Shown: one piece after another, positions 16,549 to 23,822 of the stretch | Layout: every line of letters begins with the position of its first letter | Numbering within the stretch: position 1 is the stretch's first letter | NCBI GenBank assembly: GCA_041583495.1 | Contig: JBFHFS010000027.1 | Span: forward strand, 1-64,000 | Direction of reading: 5' to 3' | DNA: 64,000 bases | Source: JBFHFS01 sp041583495 | Lineage (GTDB): Bacteria > Bacteroidota > Bacteroidia > Bacteroidales > Marinilabiliaceae | The notes under the pieces: model-generated | Databases searched by the model: none | Told to the model about the DNA's origin: nothing | Seen by the model: only the letters and a program-made list of their open reading frames with translations | Made by a program: the position numbers and the translations under genes

Positions 16549-16965
16549 TTAAATATGTGGTCCGCGGTTATTAAAACCGCCAGATAGTCTCATTTCTTCT
16601 TTCTCTTTGCTGACCAGTGAACGAAGCCAGTCAAGTTGGTGAGTCGCTGAACGATTAAGGCGTTCACACCATAAAAACAAGTAGTTTTCAGCCTCGCAAT
16701 TTGCCTTGACCAATTCGTTAAGAGTACTGGCAGGAAGCTTAAGGCCCTCTCCCATCTCTTTGACTTGCTCCATGATTGAGCTTTTCATTTTCCGATCCAG
16801 ATGAAATTTTGCATCTGCTCTCATCTTTCCGGTTCTGGCGATATAACCCAAAAGCTCATCTCCCCGGCTTACTACCGATTCGATTTCATCAGAAAAAGGC
16901 TCTTCCAGAAATTTCTGGATGGCCCCGGCCTCGCTCATCAGGTCATCAAAAGGTGTTATATTCAT
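16549..16965 (-). CDS. Hypothetical phage protein
   Basis: This is a helical protein of 138 residues from the ATG at 16965, whose ATGA overlap with the exonuclease gene decides the start (MNITPFDDLM). It has no signal or membrane segment. The family is not recognised. Translational coupling suggests a job with the recombination proteins. Confidence 0.55.
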   Translation of the reverse strand: MNITPFDDLMSEAGAIQKFLEEPFSDEIESVVSRGDELLGYIARTGKMRADAKFHLDRKMKSSIMEQVKEMGEGLKLPASTLNELVKANCEAENYLFLWCERLNRSATHQLDWLRSLVSKEKEEMRLSGGFNNRGPHI

Positions 16966-17600
16966 AATTCTCCAAACATTTGCCACCATTTAAAGGTGAG
17001 TTCATTTACCTTCTCCATGCCACTCTTGAACATTTCATCGTCTCGCTTAATCGGCACTTTAAAGACCTTAAAATTCTTCTTTGAAATACCGATAAGAACA
17101 TCCTGCTTGCTTTCGGCAATGGTCATATAAAAGGCCCTCTGCCGATCGTAATCAAAGTGATAAATAGCGTCAATGAATTGCTTCTGGGTCGTGGCAGTAG
17201 TAGATTTAATATCTCCGCCCCAACCAAATATCTGCATCCAGATATCCCATTTACATCGTACAGGCAGAGTGTACTGGAATCCGTCCGTTTCAAACTTCTG
17301 AATCTTAACCATCACTTTTTGAGGGGTGGAATTCTCAACTAAATGACGGCAGAAATCATCCTTAAGGAATGCAAGCCGCATCTTGTTTGCTGTCTCAAAA
17401 ATTTCCTCTGTGTAGGGCTCCCCATCGCAGGTTCTAAGAGAATAGTTGACCTTGTGAGGCTCAGTCAACATATTGTCTATAAGGGTTCCGAACTTGTAGG
17501 CCTCGATAGGATCCGGCATGTCTATGGGATAGAGTTGACCTTTAAGCCATGACAGGTCAGAGTTTGAAACCTCCGGCCTGTCGTAGTATGGATCTTTCAT
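16962..17600 (-). CDS. PD-(D/E)XK exonuclease-like protein
   Basis: This 212-residue protein has the core CKWDIW...GWGGDIKSTTATT followed by HFDYDRQRAFYM. GDIKST supplies the Asp-x-Lys motif and YDRQRAFY the Gln-x-x-x-Tyr motif of RecE/Cas4-like nucleases. AYKFGTLIDNMLTEP is the upstream alpha-helical motif with its acidic residue. Together with the RecT-like gene two positions upstream it would form a two-component recombination system: the exonuclease makes single strands and the annealing protein pairs them. Confidence 0.8.
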   Translation of the reverse strand: MKDPYYDRPEVSNSDLSWLKGQLYPIDMPDPIEAYKFGTLIDNMLTEPHKVNYSLRTCDGEPYTEEIFETANKMRLAFLKDDFCRHLVENSTPQKVMVKIQKFETDGFQYTLPVRCKWDIWMQIFGWGGDIKSTTATTQKQFIDAIYHFDYDRQRAFYMTIAESKQDVLIGISKKNFKVFKVPIKRDDEMFKSGMEKVNELTFKWWQMFGEL

Positions 17601-18769
17601 TTTCTTGCAGCTACTTTAGCAATCTCTTTGTATTCCAAATAAGGACTTTTAATCACTTCCTCATTCTTGTGAGCATACTTCTCACAGAAGGATTTCATCT
17701 GTCCCAGGTTCTTTCTTGCTAGTTGATCAAGAGCTAAATTTTTACCCTCTTTCTCAAACCAGAACTGAAACAACAACACAAAACCGGCTGGATGCTTAAC
17801 ATTGATCTCATACCCAGAGCGGGTAACCTTTTCTTTCACCTCGGCATCGAACATGCTTTGCATTTCGGCAGCTTTTTGCTTTGCTTCAGCTTCGGCTTTG
17901 GCCTTTTCTTCTGCCTCTTTCTTTTCTTTGGCCCGAAGTTCAGCCTCTTCTTGTTGTCGCTTTTCCTGTTCGGACTTCAATCTCTTGACCTCCTCTGCAT
18001 TTGCTTTGGCCAGTTGCTCTAACTCTGCTTTTTTGGAAGGAATCTTTGATACAATATCAATCTTTGCCTCCTTTACTCTCTCTGCATAACGTCTTTTGAA
18101 CTCACCGTACTTCCCGTCCATCACATCAACCTTAAGCGCCACCTTATCATCCTTAGTCAGGTAAATAGTGGTAATCCCAACTTTGAATTGATTAAAATGC
18201 TCCTCAGGGTAAGTATCAACAGCTTTCTTTATTGTCTTTTCTGTCTCTGCCAAATTCTCTAATGTAGCTGCATTAAAATACTTATAAAGTTGATCAATAT
18301 AATCAGAGATATAATCATTAAAGTAGTTCTCTAATGCTGTCTCAATCTGTACGAAAACCTCAGCCTTCTCTTTTTGGATGGCCTGTTTTCTCAAGGCTTC
18401 TTGCTCTCGCTTTTTCTGCTCTTCAAGTTTATACTGAGCCCAATTGTTCCTTTTTTGCTGAATCTTAAAATAAATACTATCCGACTTCTTTGGATCAAGC
18501 TTTGCCTCAGTAGAGGTGAATTCTTTTTTGAAGGAATCCATCATCTGTGTGATAGGTTTCCTTTTTGAAAGGATCAGATCTAAGGTCTTTTTGGCTTTTA
18601 CCTGAAAATTATTGAGGTCTTCATCTAAGGAATCGTTCATACCCTCTTGCTCTACTTTTGCAAGAAGAGACTCCCCAAATGAAACCGCTTTGGTTACCCG
18701 CCCTTGACTCTCTTGGAGGATCTGAGGCGCACTGGTCGCTATCTCCTGGAATTTTACAATTTCATTCAT
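17597..18769 (-). CDS. DUF1351-like coiled-coil protein of the recombination module
   Basis: This 390-residue protein has an N-terminal helical region and long Lys/Glu-rich coiled coils at about 105-135 and 250-310 (AEEKAKAEAEAKQKAAEMQ). The C-terminal 80 residues form a compact domain. The organisation matches DUF1351 and related proteins that sit between recT and the exonuclease in phage genomes. Its activity is not known. It overlaps the exonuclease gene by four bases. Confidence 0.6.
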   Translation of the reverse strand: MNEIVKFQEIATSAPQILQESQGRVTKAVSFGESLLAKVEQEGMNDSLDEDLNNFQVKAKKTLDLILSKRKPITQMMDSFKKEFTSTEAKLDPKKSDSIYFKIQQKRNNWAQYKLEEQKKREQEALRKQAIQKEKAEVFVQIETALENYFNDYISDYIDQLYKYFNAATLENLAETEKTIKKAVDTYPEEHFNQFKVGITTIYLTKDDKVALKVDVMDGKYGEFKRRYAERVKEAKIDIVSKIPSKKAELEQLAKANAEEVKRLKSEQEKRQQEEAELRAKEKKEAEEKAKAEAEAKQKAAEMQSMFDAEVKEKVTRSGYEINVKHPAGFVLLFQFWFEKEGKNLALDQLARKNLGQMKSFCEKYAHKNEEVIKSPYLEYKEIAKVAARK

Positions 18770-18790
18770 TGGAAAGGTTTTTTAAAAAGA

Positions 18791-19708
18791 TTAAAATACA
18801 TCATCATCATCCTCAACTTGAATACTTTGAGGTTGGGCTACTGGGGCACCCCCGAATGGGTCATTATCGGGTTGCTCGCGGGGTTGTTCAAAACTCGGGG
18901 CCACAGGCCTTTCTTGCTGAGGAATTGGTTCATCCAAACCATAATCAATCGCCTGGGCTTCATCCTGGAGTTTGGAAAACTGGCCAATTCGGACCTTCGG
19001 GAAAGTCTTAAAGGCATGCTTAATTACCTTTGCAGCAAGAAATCCACTATCAATTTGCCCGTCATTTGAAGAGTAAAGAGCATTGGTTTTCCCCTTATTC
19101 TTCTTATGTGAGTAATTCTTCAACCTCTCAATGTCATCCGGAAGCATATAATAGAAGTCAAAAGAGTTATCCGGGCGGGTTAAACGAATAAATGCCCCGA
19201 TAATGTTTTTGGACTTCCGGGGAATGGCCGCTTCATAGACACAAATCTTCTGACCCTTTTCGTTAACAATAGGTCTGAAGGTGTCACCCTCATAAACAAT
19301 CACGGGAGAATCAGCATAGGCAATCTGGCCGGCCTGCATCCGCAAGACGAGTTCGCCATAAGGACTCACTTCAAGACTGGCTCTCTTCTCCCACTTATCT
19401 CCCACCTTTGCGTTTCCCCAAAGGACATAAAGAAGAGGCTGAGAACCTCTTTCGAGAGAAAGAGCGAGACGAGCCACGTCAAGGAAGCATCCATAAATTG
19501 AAAATGGCGTACACTGTTGAAGATGTTCACTTTCGCTTATTATGCGGATGAAATTATATTTCTCTGTTTCGAAAAAATTTTCCGCCTCATCTTCTCCCGT
19601 CTTGTGTAGATTCATAAACAAATTGACGAATCTCTTTTTTACTCGTTCATCATCCAATAAAGCGATAGGCTTCATTTGGTTGATATCGTTTAAACTTAGT
19701 TTTTCCAT
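18791..19708 (-). CDS. RecT-like single-strand annealing protein
   Basis: The protein is about 305 residues from the ATG at 19708 (MEKLSLNDINQ). The RecT-type core reads TPFSIYGCFLDVARLALSLE, LYVLWGNAKVG and LEVSPYGELVLRMQAGQI, then a YEGDTF strand and later AAIPRKSKNIIGAF. The C-terminal 60 residues are a Pro/Gln-rich tail ending in acidic VEDDDDVF, similar to SSB-type tips, perhaps for partner binding. It would anneal complementary strands produced by the downstream nuclease. Confidence 0.85.
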   Translation of the reverse strand: MEKLSLNDINQMKPIALLDDERVKKRFVNLFMNLHKTGEDEAENFFETEKYNFIRIISESEHLQQCTPFSIYGCFLDVARLALSLERGSQPLLYVLWGNAKVGDKWEKRASLEVSPYGELVLRMQAGQIAYADSPVIVYEGDTFRPIVNEKGQKICVYEAAIPRKSKNIIGAFIRLTRPDNSFDFYYMLPDDIERLKNYSHKKNKGKTNALYSSNDGQIDSGFLAAKVIKHAFKTFPKVRIGQFSKLQDEAQAIDYGLDEPIPQQERPVAPSFEQPREQPDNDPFGGAPVAQPQSIQVEDDDDVF

Positions 19709-19724
19709 GATTTTGTGTTTTAGA

Positions 19725-20105
19725 TTATGAAGCACAATTAAGTTTGATATACTTCTCTGCAATTTTCTTCATCTCCAGAAGCTCTGATTTAACTTCCTTT
19801 GATTTGTCAACTATTCGACCAGGGAAAAAGGAACGATCCTCAAAAGTTGAATTCAACAACCATATCTCCTTCTCTTCTATAGTCCGAAAGGTTTTTGGAG
19901 CATAAACACTCAATTGAATGTTATTTCCAACCGTCCCAAGCTCGTAGTTTAAATGAAACCTTGGCTTGCCAGACATTTCCAGATTATGTCTAAAAACCAT
20001 TTCATTAATCTCATAAGCGATTTTTACAATTGCCTTTTTCTCGCTACGGATCTGCTTTTCAATTTTCTGTGCTCGTGTCATAATTCTTTCGCGTTTATAG
20101 TCCAT
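19725..20105 (-). CDS. Hypothetical phage protein
   Basis: This 126-residue protein begins with a helical lysine-rich segment, then a strand region (HLNYELGTVGNNIQLSVYAPKTF) and a final helix (KSELLEMKKIAEKYIKL). The ATG at 20105 is used; a second ATG eight codons later is possible. No family was recognised. It is the first gene after the long untranslated stretch. Confidence 0.55.
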   Translation of the reverse strand: MDYKRERIMTRAQKIEKQIRSEKKAIVKIAYEINEMVFRHNLEMSGKPRFHLNYELGTVGNNIQLSVYAPKTFRTIEEKEIWLLNSTFEDRSFFPGRIVDKSKEVKSELLEMKKIAEKYIKLNCAS

Positions 20106-20134
20106 GCTCTCCTTTAACTCTGCTCTTTAAAATA

Positions 20135-20156
20135 CCCGGTTTACTTTGAAACCGGG
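20135..20156 (-). terminator. Hairpin, possible terminator or attenuator
   Basis: CCCGGTTT (20135-20142) pairs perfectly with AAACCGGG (20149-20156) around a six-base loop. On the minus strand TATTTTAAAG follows, a modest U-run. It lies 30 bases before the start of the next gene, so it may act as an attenuator rather than a full stop. Confidence 0.5.
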
Positions 20157-20341
20157 AAAGTCAGAGATAGACAGTTATCCCAATCGTCGCTACGTGGCAT
20201 CACTAAAAAGGAATCGCCCTTTGTCGCTTTCCCGACTGAAACCTGCCTTATTCAGCCTTGTTTGTATGAGAGAGGGACGCACATCATACAACACGATCCT
20301 AACCGCCTTAAAAATGTTGATAGCCACTTTTTCTGGAATGC

Positions 20342-20458
20342 GGAGAAGGCAGGATTCGAACCTGCATGAGAGCCGGCTTAATCTCTCTAAATATTGATTG
20401 CCATTTTCGCTCGCGCCTTGCAATCATTATAGCGTCTCCCCAATTCCGCCACTTCTCC
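20342..20458 (-). tRNA. tRNA-like element, class II form, with abnormal anticodon arm
   Basis: On the minus strand the acceptor stem GGAGAAG/CTTCTCC pairs perfectly (20452-20458 with 20342-20348). The D-arm (GTGGCGGAATTGG, then GACGC) is like tRNA-Leu. The long variable arm GAGAG/CTCTC and the T-arm GCAGG-TTCGAAT-CCTGC are also present. Between D-arm and variable arm are about 43 bases instead of 17. They fold into a stem of about ten pairs (TGATTGC with GCAATCA, then three more after a mismatch) and an 18-base loop, with no 7-base anticodon loop. No anticodon can be read. At 117 bases it is about 30 longer than a normal tRNA-Leu. Confidence 0.6.
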
Positions 20459-20493
20459 AAATTCCGAAATACTTTATACCCACGGGCCTAAAT

Positions 20494-20525
20494 TTGTGAG
20501 TGGTAACGGAAATGGGCACTCACAA
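20494..20525. repeat. Perfect 9-base inverted repeat
   Basis: TTGTGAGTG (20494-20502) and CACTCACAA (20517-20525) form a perfect inverted repeat with a 14-base spacer. AGACC at 20525-20529 and GGTCT at 20561-20565 give a second inverted pair next to it. They may be RNA hairpins in the leader or a protein-binding site. Confidence 0.45.
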
Positions 20526-20666
20526 GACCTTCGTATTCGTGTATTAAGATTTGGTCTCACAAACAGGGAGCGGTCACGGCCTACTGGGCTACGCTTTACC
20601 CCTGCTACACGTGTTCAAAATGTCAAAGAACTTCTTGCCGTTTAGGCGGTGAAAGCACAAGGGAGT

Positions 20667-20876
20667 TTAATCCCTTATGCCCAATGATTTGAGATCGCTT
20701 CTACGGATTCTATCCACATCTGAAATCTTTATTCCATCCGGGAAATCATAGTTCGTAGCCGGCATGTCTTCATCGATATTCACAATGCGTATCCGGTTCA
20801 AATTGGTATCACAGACCATTGTTAGTTTTGGATTGAGCTTTTTGCTCCAAACTCCTTTGGTGGCAGTTGCATTCAT
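20667..20876 (-). CDS. Small hypothetical phage protein
   Basis: This 69-residue protein has a strand-rich middle (LTMVCDTNLNRIRIVNI) and a C-terminal helix (ISDVDRIRRSDLKSLGI). It is not recognised. It follows the DUF3820-type gene by four bases within the early operon. Confidence 0.5.
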   Translation of the reverse strand: MNATATKGVWSKKLNPKLTMVCDTNLNRIRIVNIDEDMPATNYDFPDGIKISDVDRIRRSDLKSLGIRD

Positions 20877-20880
20877 GGGA

Positions 20881-21090
20881 TCAGCACATTGAGGTTTTGG
20901 AATAACTTTCTTTGTTTTTCAACTCGGCCTTAATGGCATCAAGGTTTTCTTTTATGTACCAATACACCCTGTTCCAATTCTTAACCGATACAATATTGTT
21001 GTCCCATAACCACATGAGGTACCCGGCTGGGACATTCCCCAATTTTTCGCCCCGGTGTTTTCCAAAAGGCATTTGATAGTTATCTGTCAT
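20881..21090 (-). CDS. DUF3820 family protein
   Basis: The 69-residue protein reads YQMPFGKHRGEKLGNVPAGYLMWLWDN, which is the DUF3820 signature (MPFGK..G..L..VP..YL.WL). The family is widespread in phages and bacteria and has been linked to nucleic-acid proteins, but its activity is unclear. Confidence 0.8.
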   Translation of the reverse strand: MTDNYQMPFGKHRGEKLGNVPAGYLMWLWDNNIVSVKNWNRVYWYIKENLDAIKAELKNKESYSKTSMC

Positions 21091-21097
21091 CCTGGCT

Positions 21098-21382
21098 CTA
21101 TTTTTTTTGGTGTTCGAAATAGCTTGCCCTATTGCTGGTTCTTGCTACCGCCTCTATCTGAAGGCGATCAATGCGAACTTTGGAGTTGTTGTCACCATCC
21201 TTGATGAGCTTAATTAACCCCTCCCTGGCCCATCGCTCAACGGTTGCTCTCCCATATTGCTTATAAGCCTGATTTAAGCTGAGATAAGGTTTTAGTTGCC
21301 CTGTAGAAACAAGAACTTTCTGAGCGGCAATCTCGGCAGCATCCAAAAGAGCCCGGCGGTATTCGTGATCAAAGATTATCAT
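21098..21382 (-). CDS. Small DNA-binding protein, excisionase-like
   Basis: In this 94-residue protein, residues 30-75 (LSLNQAYKQYGRATVERWAREGLI, then the wing KLIKDGDNNSKVRIDRLQI) resemble the MerR/Xis winged-helix used by excisionases and controllers. It overlaps the LuxR-type gene by four bases. It could be the excisionase of this prophage, though it lies far from the integrase. Confidence 0.6.
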   Translation of the reverse strand: MIIFDHEYRRALLDAAEIAAQKVLVSTGQLKPYLSLNQAYKQYGRATVERWAREGLIKLIKDGDNNSKVRIDRLQIEAVARTSNRASYFEHQKK

Positions 21383-21936
21383 TGCTGATTATTAAAGAGG
21401 TTATTGTCTTTAGCATACCGGATAAAATCGGCCATGCTGTGAAGACCCAACTTTTTGAAAGAATTCTTCCGGTGATTGTTTACTGTATTCAGAGAGATAA
21501 AAAGCTCATTAGAAACTTCATCGTCACTTCTTCCCTCGTAGAGCATCTTCATCACTTCCAACTCACGGGGAGAAAGCTTTGTATTGAACTTTGGAGAACA
21601 AATTATGTGATCGTATTTGCATTCTCCACGAAGAGGACATGCAACGAATTCAAAATTCATCCGGCCTAAATGGTCAATATCAAGAATGTTGTCATACCCT
21701 CCGAAATTGCATTTTATGAACCGGCGGACCATCAGGAATTGGTAATACTGCCTGTTTAAACTGCTGGCTTTATAACACTCCGCCAAAGCCTCAAAGGCAT
21801 CCGGATGAAATTCCCGAATTGAGTCAAGAAATCTATCAACAAAGGAATCTCCCTGGCAAAGTTCACGAACAGGCTTCCCTTTCTCCTTTATCATTACTTC
21901 TCCCTCTGGAGTTATATAGAATTCCATTCCTGTCAT
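21379..21936 (-). CDS. LuxR-type helix-turn-helix regulator
   Basis: The 185-residue protein has a C-terminal LuxR/GerE domain at about 117-178 (LSPRELEVMKMLYEGRSDDEVS, then FISLNTVNNHRKNSFKKLGL). The N-terminal part is unknown, with a CPLRGECKYDHIIC cysteine set before the DNA-binding domain that could bind a metal. There is no receiver or autoinducer domain. It overlaps the Cro-like gene by ATGA. LuxR-type regulators in the early region of a phage are unusual outside Bacteroidota; here it may control the early-to-middle switch. Confidence 0.8.
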   Translation of the reverse strand: MTGMEFYITPEGEVMIKEKGKPVRELCQGDSFVDRFLDSIREFHPDAFEALAECYKASSLNRQYYQFLMVRRFIKCNFGGYDNILDIDHLGRMNFEFVACPLRGECKYDHIICSPKFNTKLSPRELEVMKMLYEGRSDDEVSNELFISLNTVNNHRKNSFKKLGLHSMADFIRYAKDNNLFNNQQ

Positions 21937-22145
21937 TTTCTACACTCTTTTAATGGAAACATATCTTTTACAGGGGTTTTGGCCATCCTGGCAATTGTCT
22001 TTTGATCATTGTAGCTAGGTCGGTTTTGGTCTTTTAGCCATCGGTAGAAGGTGACCACATTCCGCCCAGTCTTTTTGATGGCCTTTTGCCGGAACTCAGC
22101 TTTCTTTTTTTCAGAAAGCCCATTGTAATAGTCTTTTAGTGTCAT
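21933..22145 (-). CDS. Cro-like early regulator
   Basis: The protein is about 70 residues from the ATG at 22145 (MTLKDYYNGLSEKKKAEF). The middle, AIKKTGRNVVTFYRWLKDQNRPS, followed by DQKTIARMAK, has a helix-turn-helix-like layout. It is the first gene after the early promoter and diverges from the repressor gene, the Cro position. Family assignment is by position and general form only. Confidence 0.6.
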   Translation of the reverse strand: MTLKDYYNGLSEKKKAEFRQKAIKKTGRNVVTFYRWLKDQNRPSYNDQKTIARMAKTPVKDMFPLKECRK

Positions 22146-22229
22146 CTTTCTAAATTTATAAATACTGATTATTATGTATCTCAATTCTTTTTGCGATATT
22201 TGTTAATGTCCTTTTGTAATATCACATTG

Positions 22230-22262
22230 CAAATATAGAGGTTTTTTCTATATCACTGCAAA
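22230..22262 (-). promoter_or_regulatory. Early promoter with embedded operator
   Basis: On the minus strand TTTG (22259-22262) and TATATTTG (22230-22237) are 21 bases apart, a full match to the Bacteroidota promoter. The inverted repeat ATATAGA (22233-22239)/TCTATAT (22247-22253) lies between and over the -7 box. It is a probable operator at which the repressor would block early transcription. Confidence 0.75.
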
Positions 22263-22285
22263 TTTAATTGAACTTTTTTCTATAT
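22242..22285. repeat. Repeated TTTTTTCTATAT operator half-sites
   Basis: TTTTTTCTATAT occurs at 22242-22253 and again at 22274-22285, 32 bases apart, or three helical turns. The second copy lies immediately before the repressor start at 22289. Repressor binding to both would give control of its own gene. Confidence 0.55.
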
Positions 22286-22288
22286 AAA

Positions 22289-22948
22289 ATGGGCGAAATT
22301 AGCGATAGATTTAGCAAGTACATGACATCCAGAGACTTAAACGACAATCAAGTCACCAATAACTTAGGTCTTTCGATAGGTCTTTTAGGAAAAAGTCGTA
22401 AACCGGGGAGTGATCTTTCCAAAAAAAGCATAGAAAAAATATTGAATTTCTACGCCGACTTAAACAAAGTGTGGCTTCTTACAGGGGAAGGCGATATGAT
22501 CAATGCCGAATTTATCCCTAATCATTCCGGGGAAGAAGAAGCAATCAGCAGCATTTCCAAATCAATTCCCTATTGGAATCTTCCGGTTTCAGCCGGGAAA
22601 AGCGTATTAGACATCATTGGCAAGACAAAGCCAGATGGCTTTATTAAAGGTCTACCTGGGGCAGATATTGCAGAAAATATTCTCCCGGTAATAGGCACCT
22701 CTATGGAACCAGAGGTATCTAGTGGAGCAATCATTGGTGTGCGCAAAATGAACAACTGGGAATCGTTGAATACAGAAAGGATTTACCTTATCATCACGAC
22801 AGATGATCGAATGATCAAACGAATAGAATATGATGAAACAAACCAGGATATTATATGGTGCGTAAGCCCCAACTATCCACGCTTCAAAATTTACAAATCC
22901 GATATAATCGACATCCAGAGAGTTTGCTTTGTATATAACCCTAAATAG
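22289..22948 (+). CDS. Prophage repressor, HTH plus S24 peptidase-like domain
   Basis: The protein is about 219 residues from the ATG at 22289 (MGEISDRFSKYM); a TTG seven codons earlier is less likely. Residues 1-65 form a helix-turn-helix domain. Residues about 95-219 are LexA/S24-like, with the catalytic serine in IGTSMEPEVSSG, the lysine in DRMIKRIEYDE, and an LPVSAGK region near the self-cleavage loop. It should hold the prophage silent until DNA damage triggers cleavage. It diverges from the early operon across the operator region. Confidence 0.9.
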   Translation: MGEISDRFSKYMTSRDLNDNQVTNNLGLSIGLLGKSRKPGSDLSKKSIEKILNFYADLNKVWLLTGEGDMINAEFIPNHSGEEEAISSISKSIPYWNLPVSAGKSVLDIIGKTKPDGFIKGLPGADIAENILPVIGTSMEPEVSSGAIIGVRKMNNWESLNTERIYLIITTDDRMIKRIEYDETNQDIIWCVSPNYPRFKIYKSDIIDIQRVCFVYNPK

Positions 22949-22969
22949 AATTCAACAATCAATCTAATC

Positions 22970-23278
22970 ATGAAACTTTCTTTATCTGCACTACAAGAAC
23001 ATTTCACTTCTGATATTGAAAACGAAACCCTCAAGAAAGAATTAAGTAACCTCGCGAACGAGTTCTACAACGAAAACAAAGACCTTCCGGAGAATGACTT
23101 TTTTAAAAAATTGGAATCATCAAAACTGATGGTTAAATATGATCTAATCTCCAAGAGGATCAAACTCCAAAACTCTATCAAGACAACGAAAAACATTTCA
23201 AATATCAGGAATATAATAGTTTTTTATTTTGTCCTCTCACTAATTGGACTTGCTGCTTACATGTATTATATCTATTAA
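22970..23278 (+). CDS. Small tail-anchored membrane protein
   Basis: This 102-residue protein has a charged helical part, then a single membrane segment at about 81-101 (NIIVFYFVLSLIGLAAYMY) at the extreme C-terminus. It is 21 bases after the repressor and likely shares its transcript, so it is expressed in the lysogen. It could be a lysogenic conversion or exclusion protein. The family is not recognised. Confidence 0.6.
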   Translation: MKLSLSALQEHFTSDIENETLKKELSNLANEFYNENKDLPENDFFKKLESSKLMVKYDLISKRIKLQNSIKTTKNISNIRNIIVFYFVLSLIGLAAYMYYIY

Positions 23279-23288
23279 ACTCTTTCAA

Positions 23289-23819
23289 ATGAATAAAGTT
23301 TTTACCATAGCTATTCTACTGTTTTTAATCGGATGTAATAATGCAGAAAACTCCTGCAATACGGTATTAAATGGAGCAAAAAAAGGTGCGGTCTTCACTG
23401 ATATAATGGAAACAAAGTTCATTAATAACAAGTATAAGCAATACTTTGACTACTCTCCTAAATGTGATACAACGCCCATTACCAACAACATAATTATTCC
23501 TCAATATTTCGAGTCCTTTAAATTTCTCTCTTCAAAAGACCTAGGAACTGAGGTGATTCATAAAAGCATGAATATCGATAAATTAAAAAACCTTGGAATA
23601 AAAGATTTTGATGATTTCAAGGAACACCTTATGCAAAAAGAAAACGCACAACTAAAAGATGGAAATATATTTTACACTGAAGGGGAAGCAAAAATTAAAC
23701 AAATGACCTATGAATTAAAATCAGATTCAAAAAGATATATACTTAAAATTATTTGCCTTAACAAAGGTGAAGGATGGAAAATTTTTAACGCCTTCTATCT
23801 ACCCATTTCAATGAAATAA
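23289..23819 (+). CDS. Prophage-encoded lipoprotein
   Basis: The protein is 176 residues from the ATG at 23289 (MNKVFTIAILLFLIGCNN). The N-terminus is a lipoprotein signal with the lipobox FLIGC. The mature part has no recognised domain. The gene follows the tail-anchored membrane protein by ten bases. Surface lipoproteins made by prophages often block receptor use by related phages; that role here is an inference. Confidence 0.7.
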   Translation: MNKVFTIAILLFLIGCNNAENSCNTVLNGAKKGAVFTDIMETKFINNKYKQYFDYSPKCDTTPITNNIIIPQYFESFKFLSSKDLGTEVIHKSMNIDKLKNLGIKDFDDFKEHLMQKENAQLKDGNIFYTEGEAKIKQMTYELKSDSKRYILKIICLNKGEGWKIFNAFYLPISMK

Positions 23820-23822
23820 TCC

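Larger units (their letters stand above)
20106..20666 (-). other. Untranslated 560-base stretch with tRNA-like and hairpin elements
   Basis: No convincing protein gene is present here. Reading in the direction of the early transcript, it holds a Gly/Cys-poor leader, inverted repeats (20494-20525), a tRNA-like element (20342-20458) and a hairpin with a short U-run (20135-20156). A long-distance repeat, CGGGAAAG at 20153-20160 and CTTTCCCG at 20227-20234, could pair alternatively with the last hairpin. The frame 20190-20423 crosses the tRNA-like element and is rejected. Confidence 0.55.

Noticed and set aside
20190..20423. Minus-strand open frame of 77 codons
   Set aside because: It runs through the tRNA-like element and has no protein-like features; the RNA explains the sequence better.
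20520..20625. Second possible tRNA on the minus strand (GGGGTAAAGCGTAGCCCAGT region)
   Set aside because: A D-arm-like word is present, but no acceptor pairing, anticodon arm or T-arm could be found.
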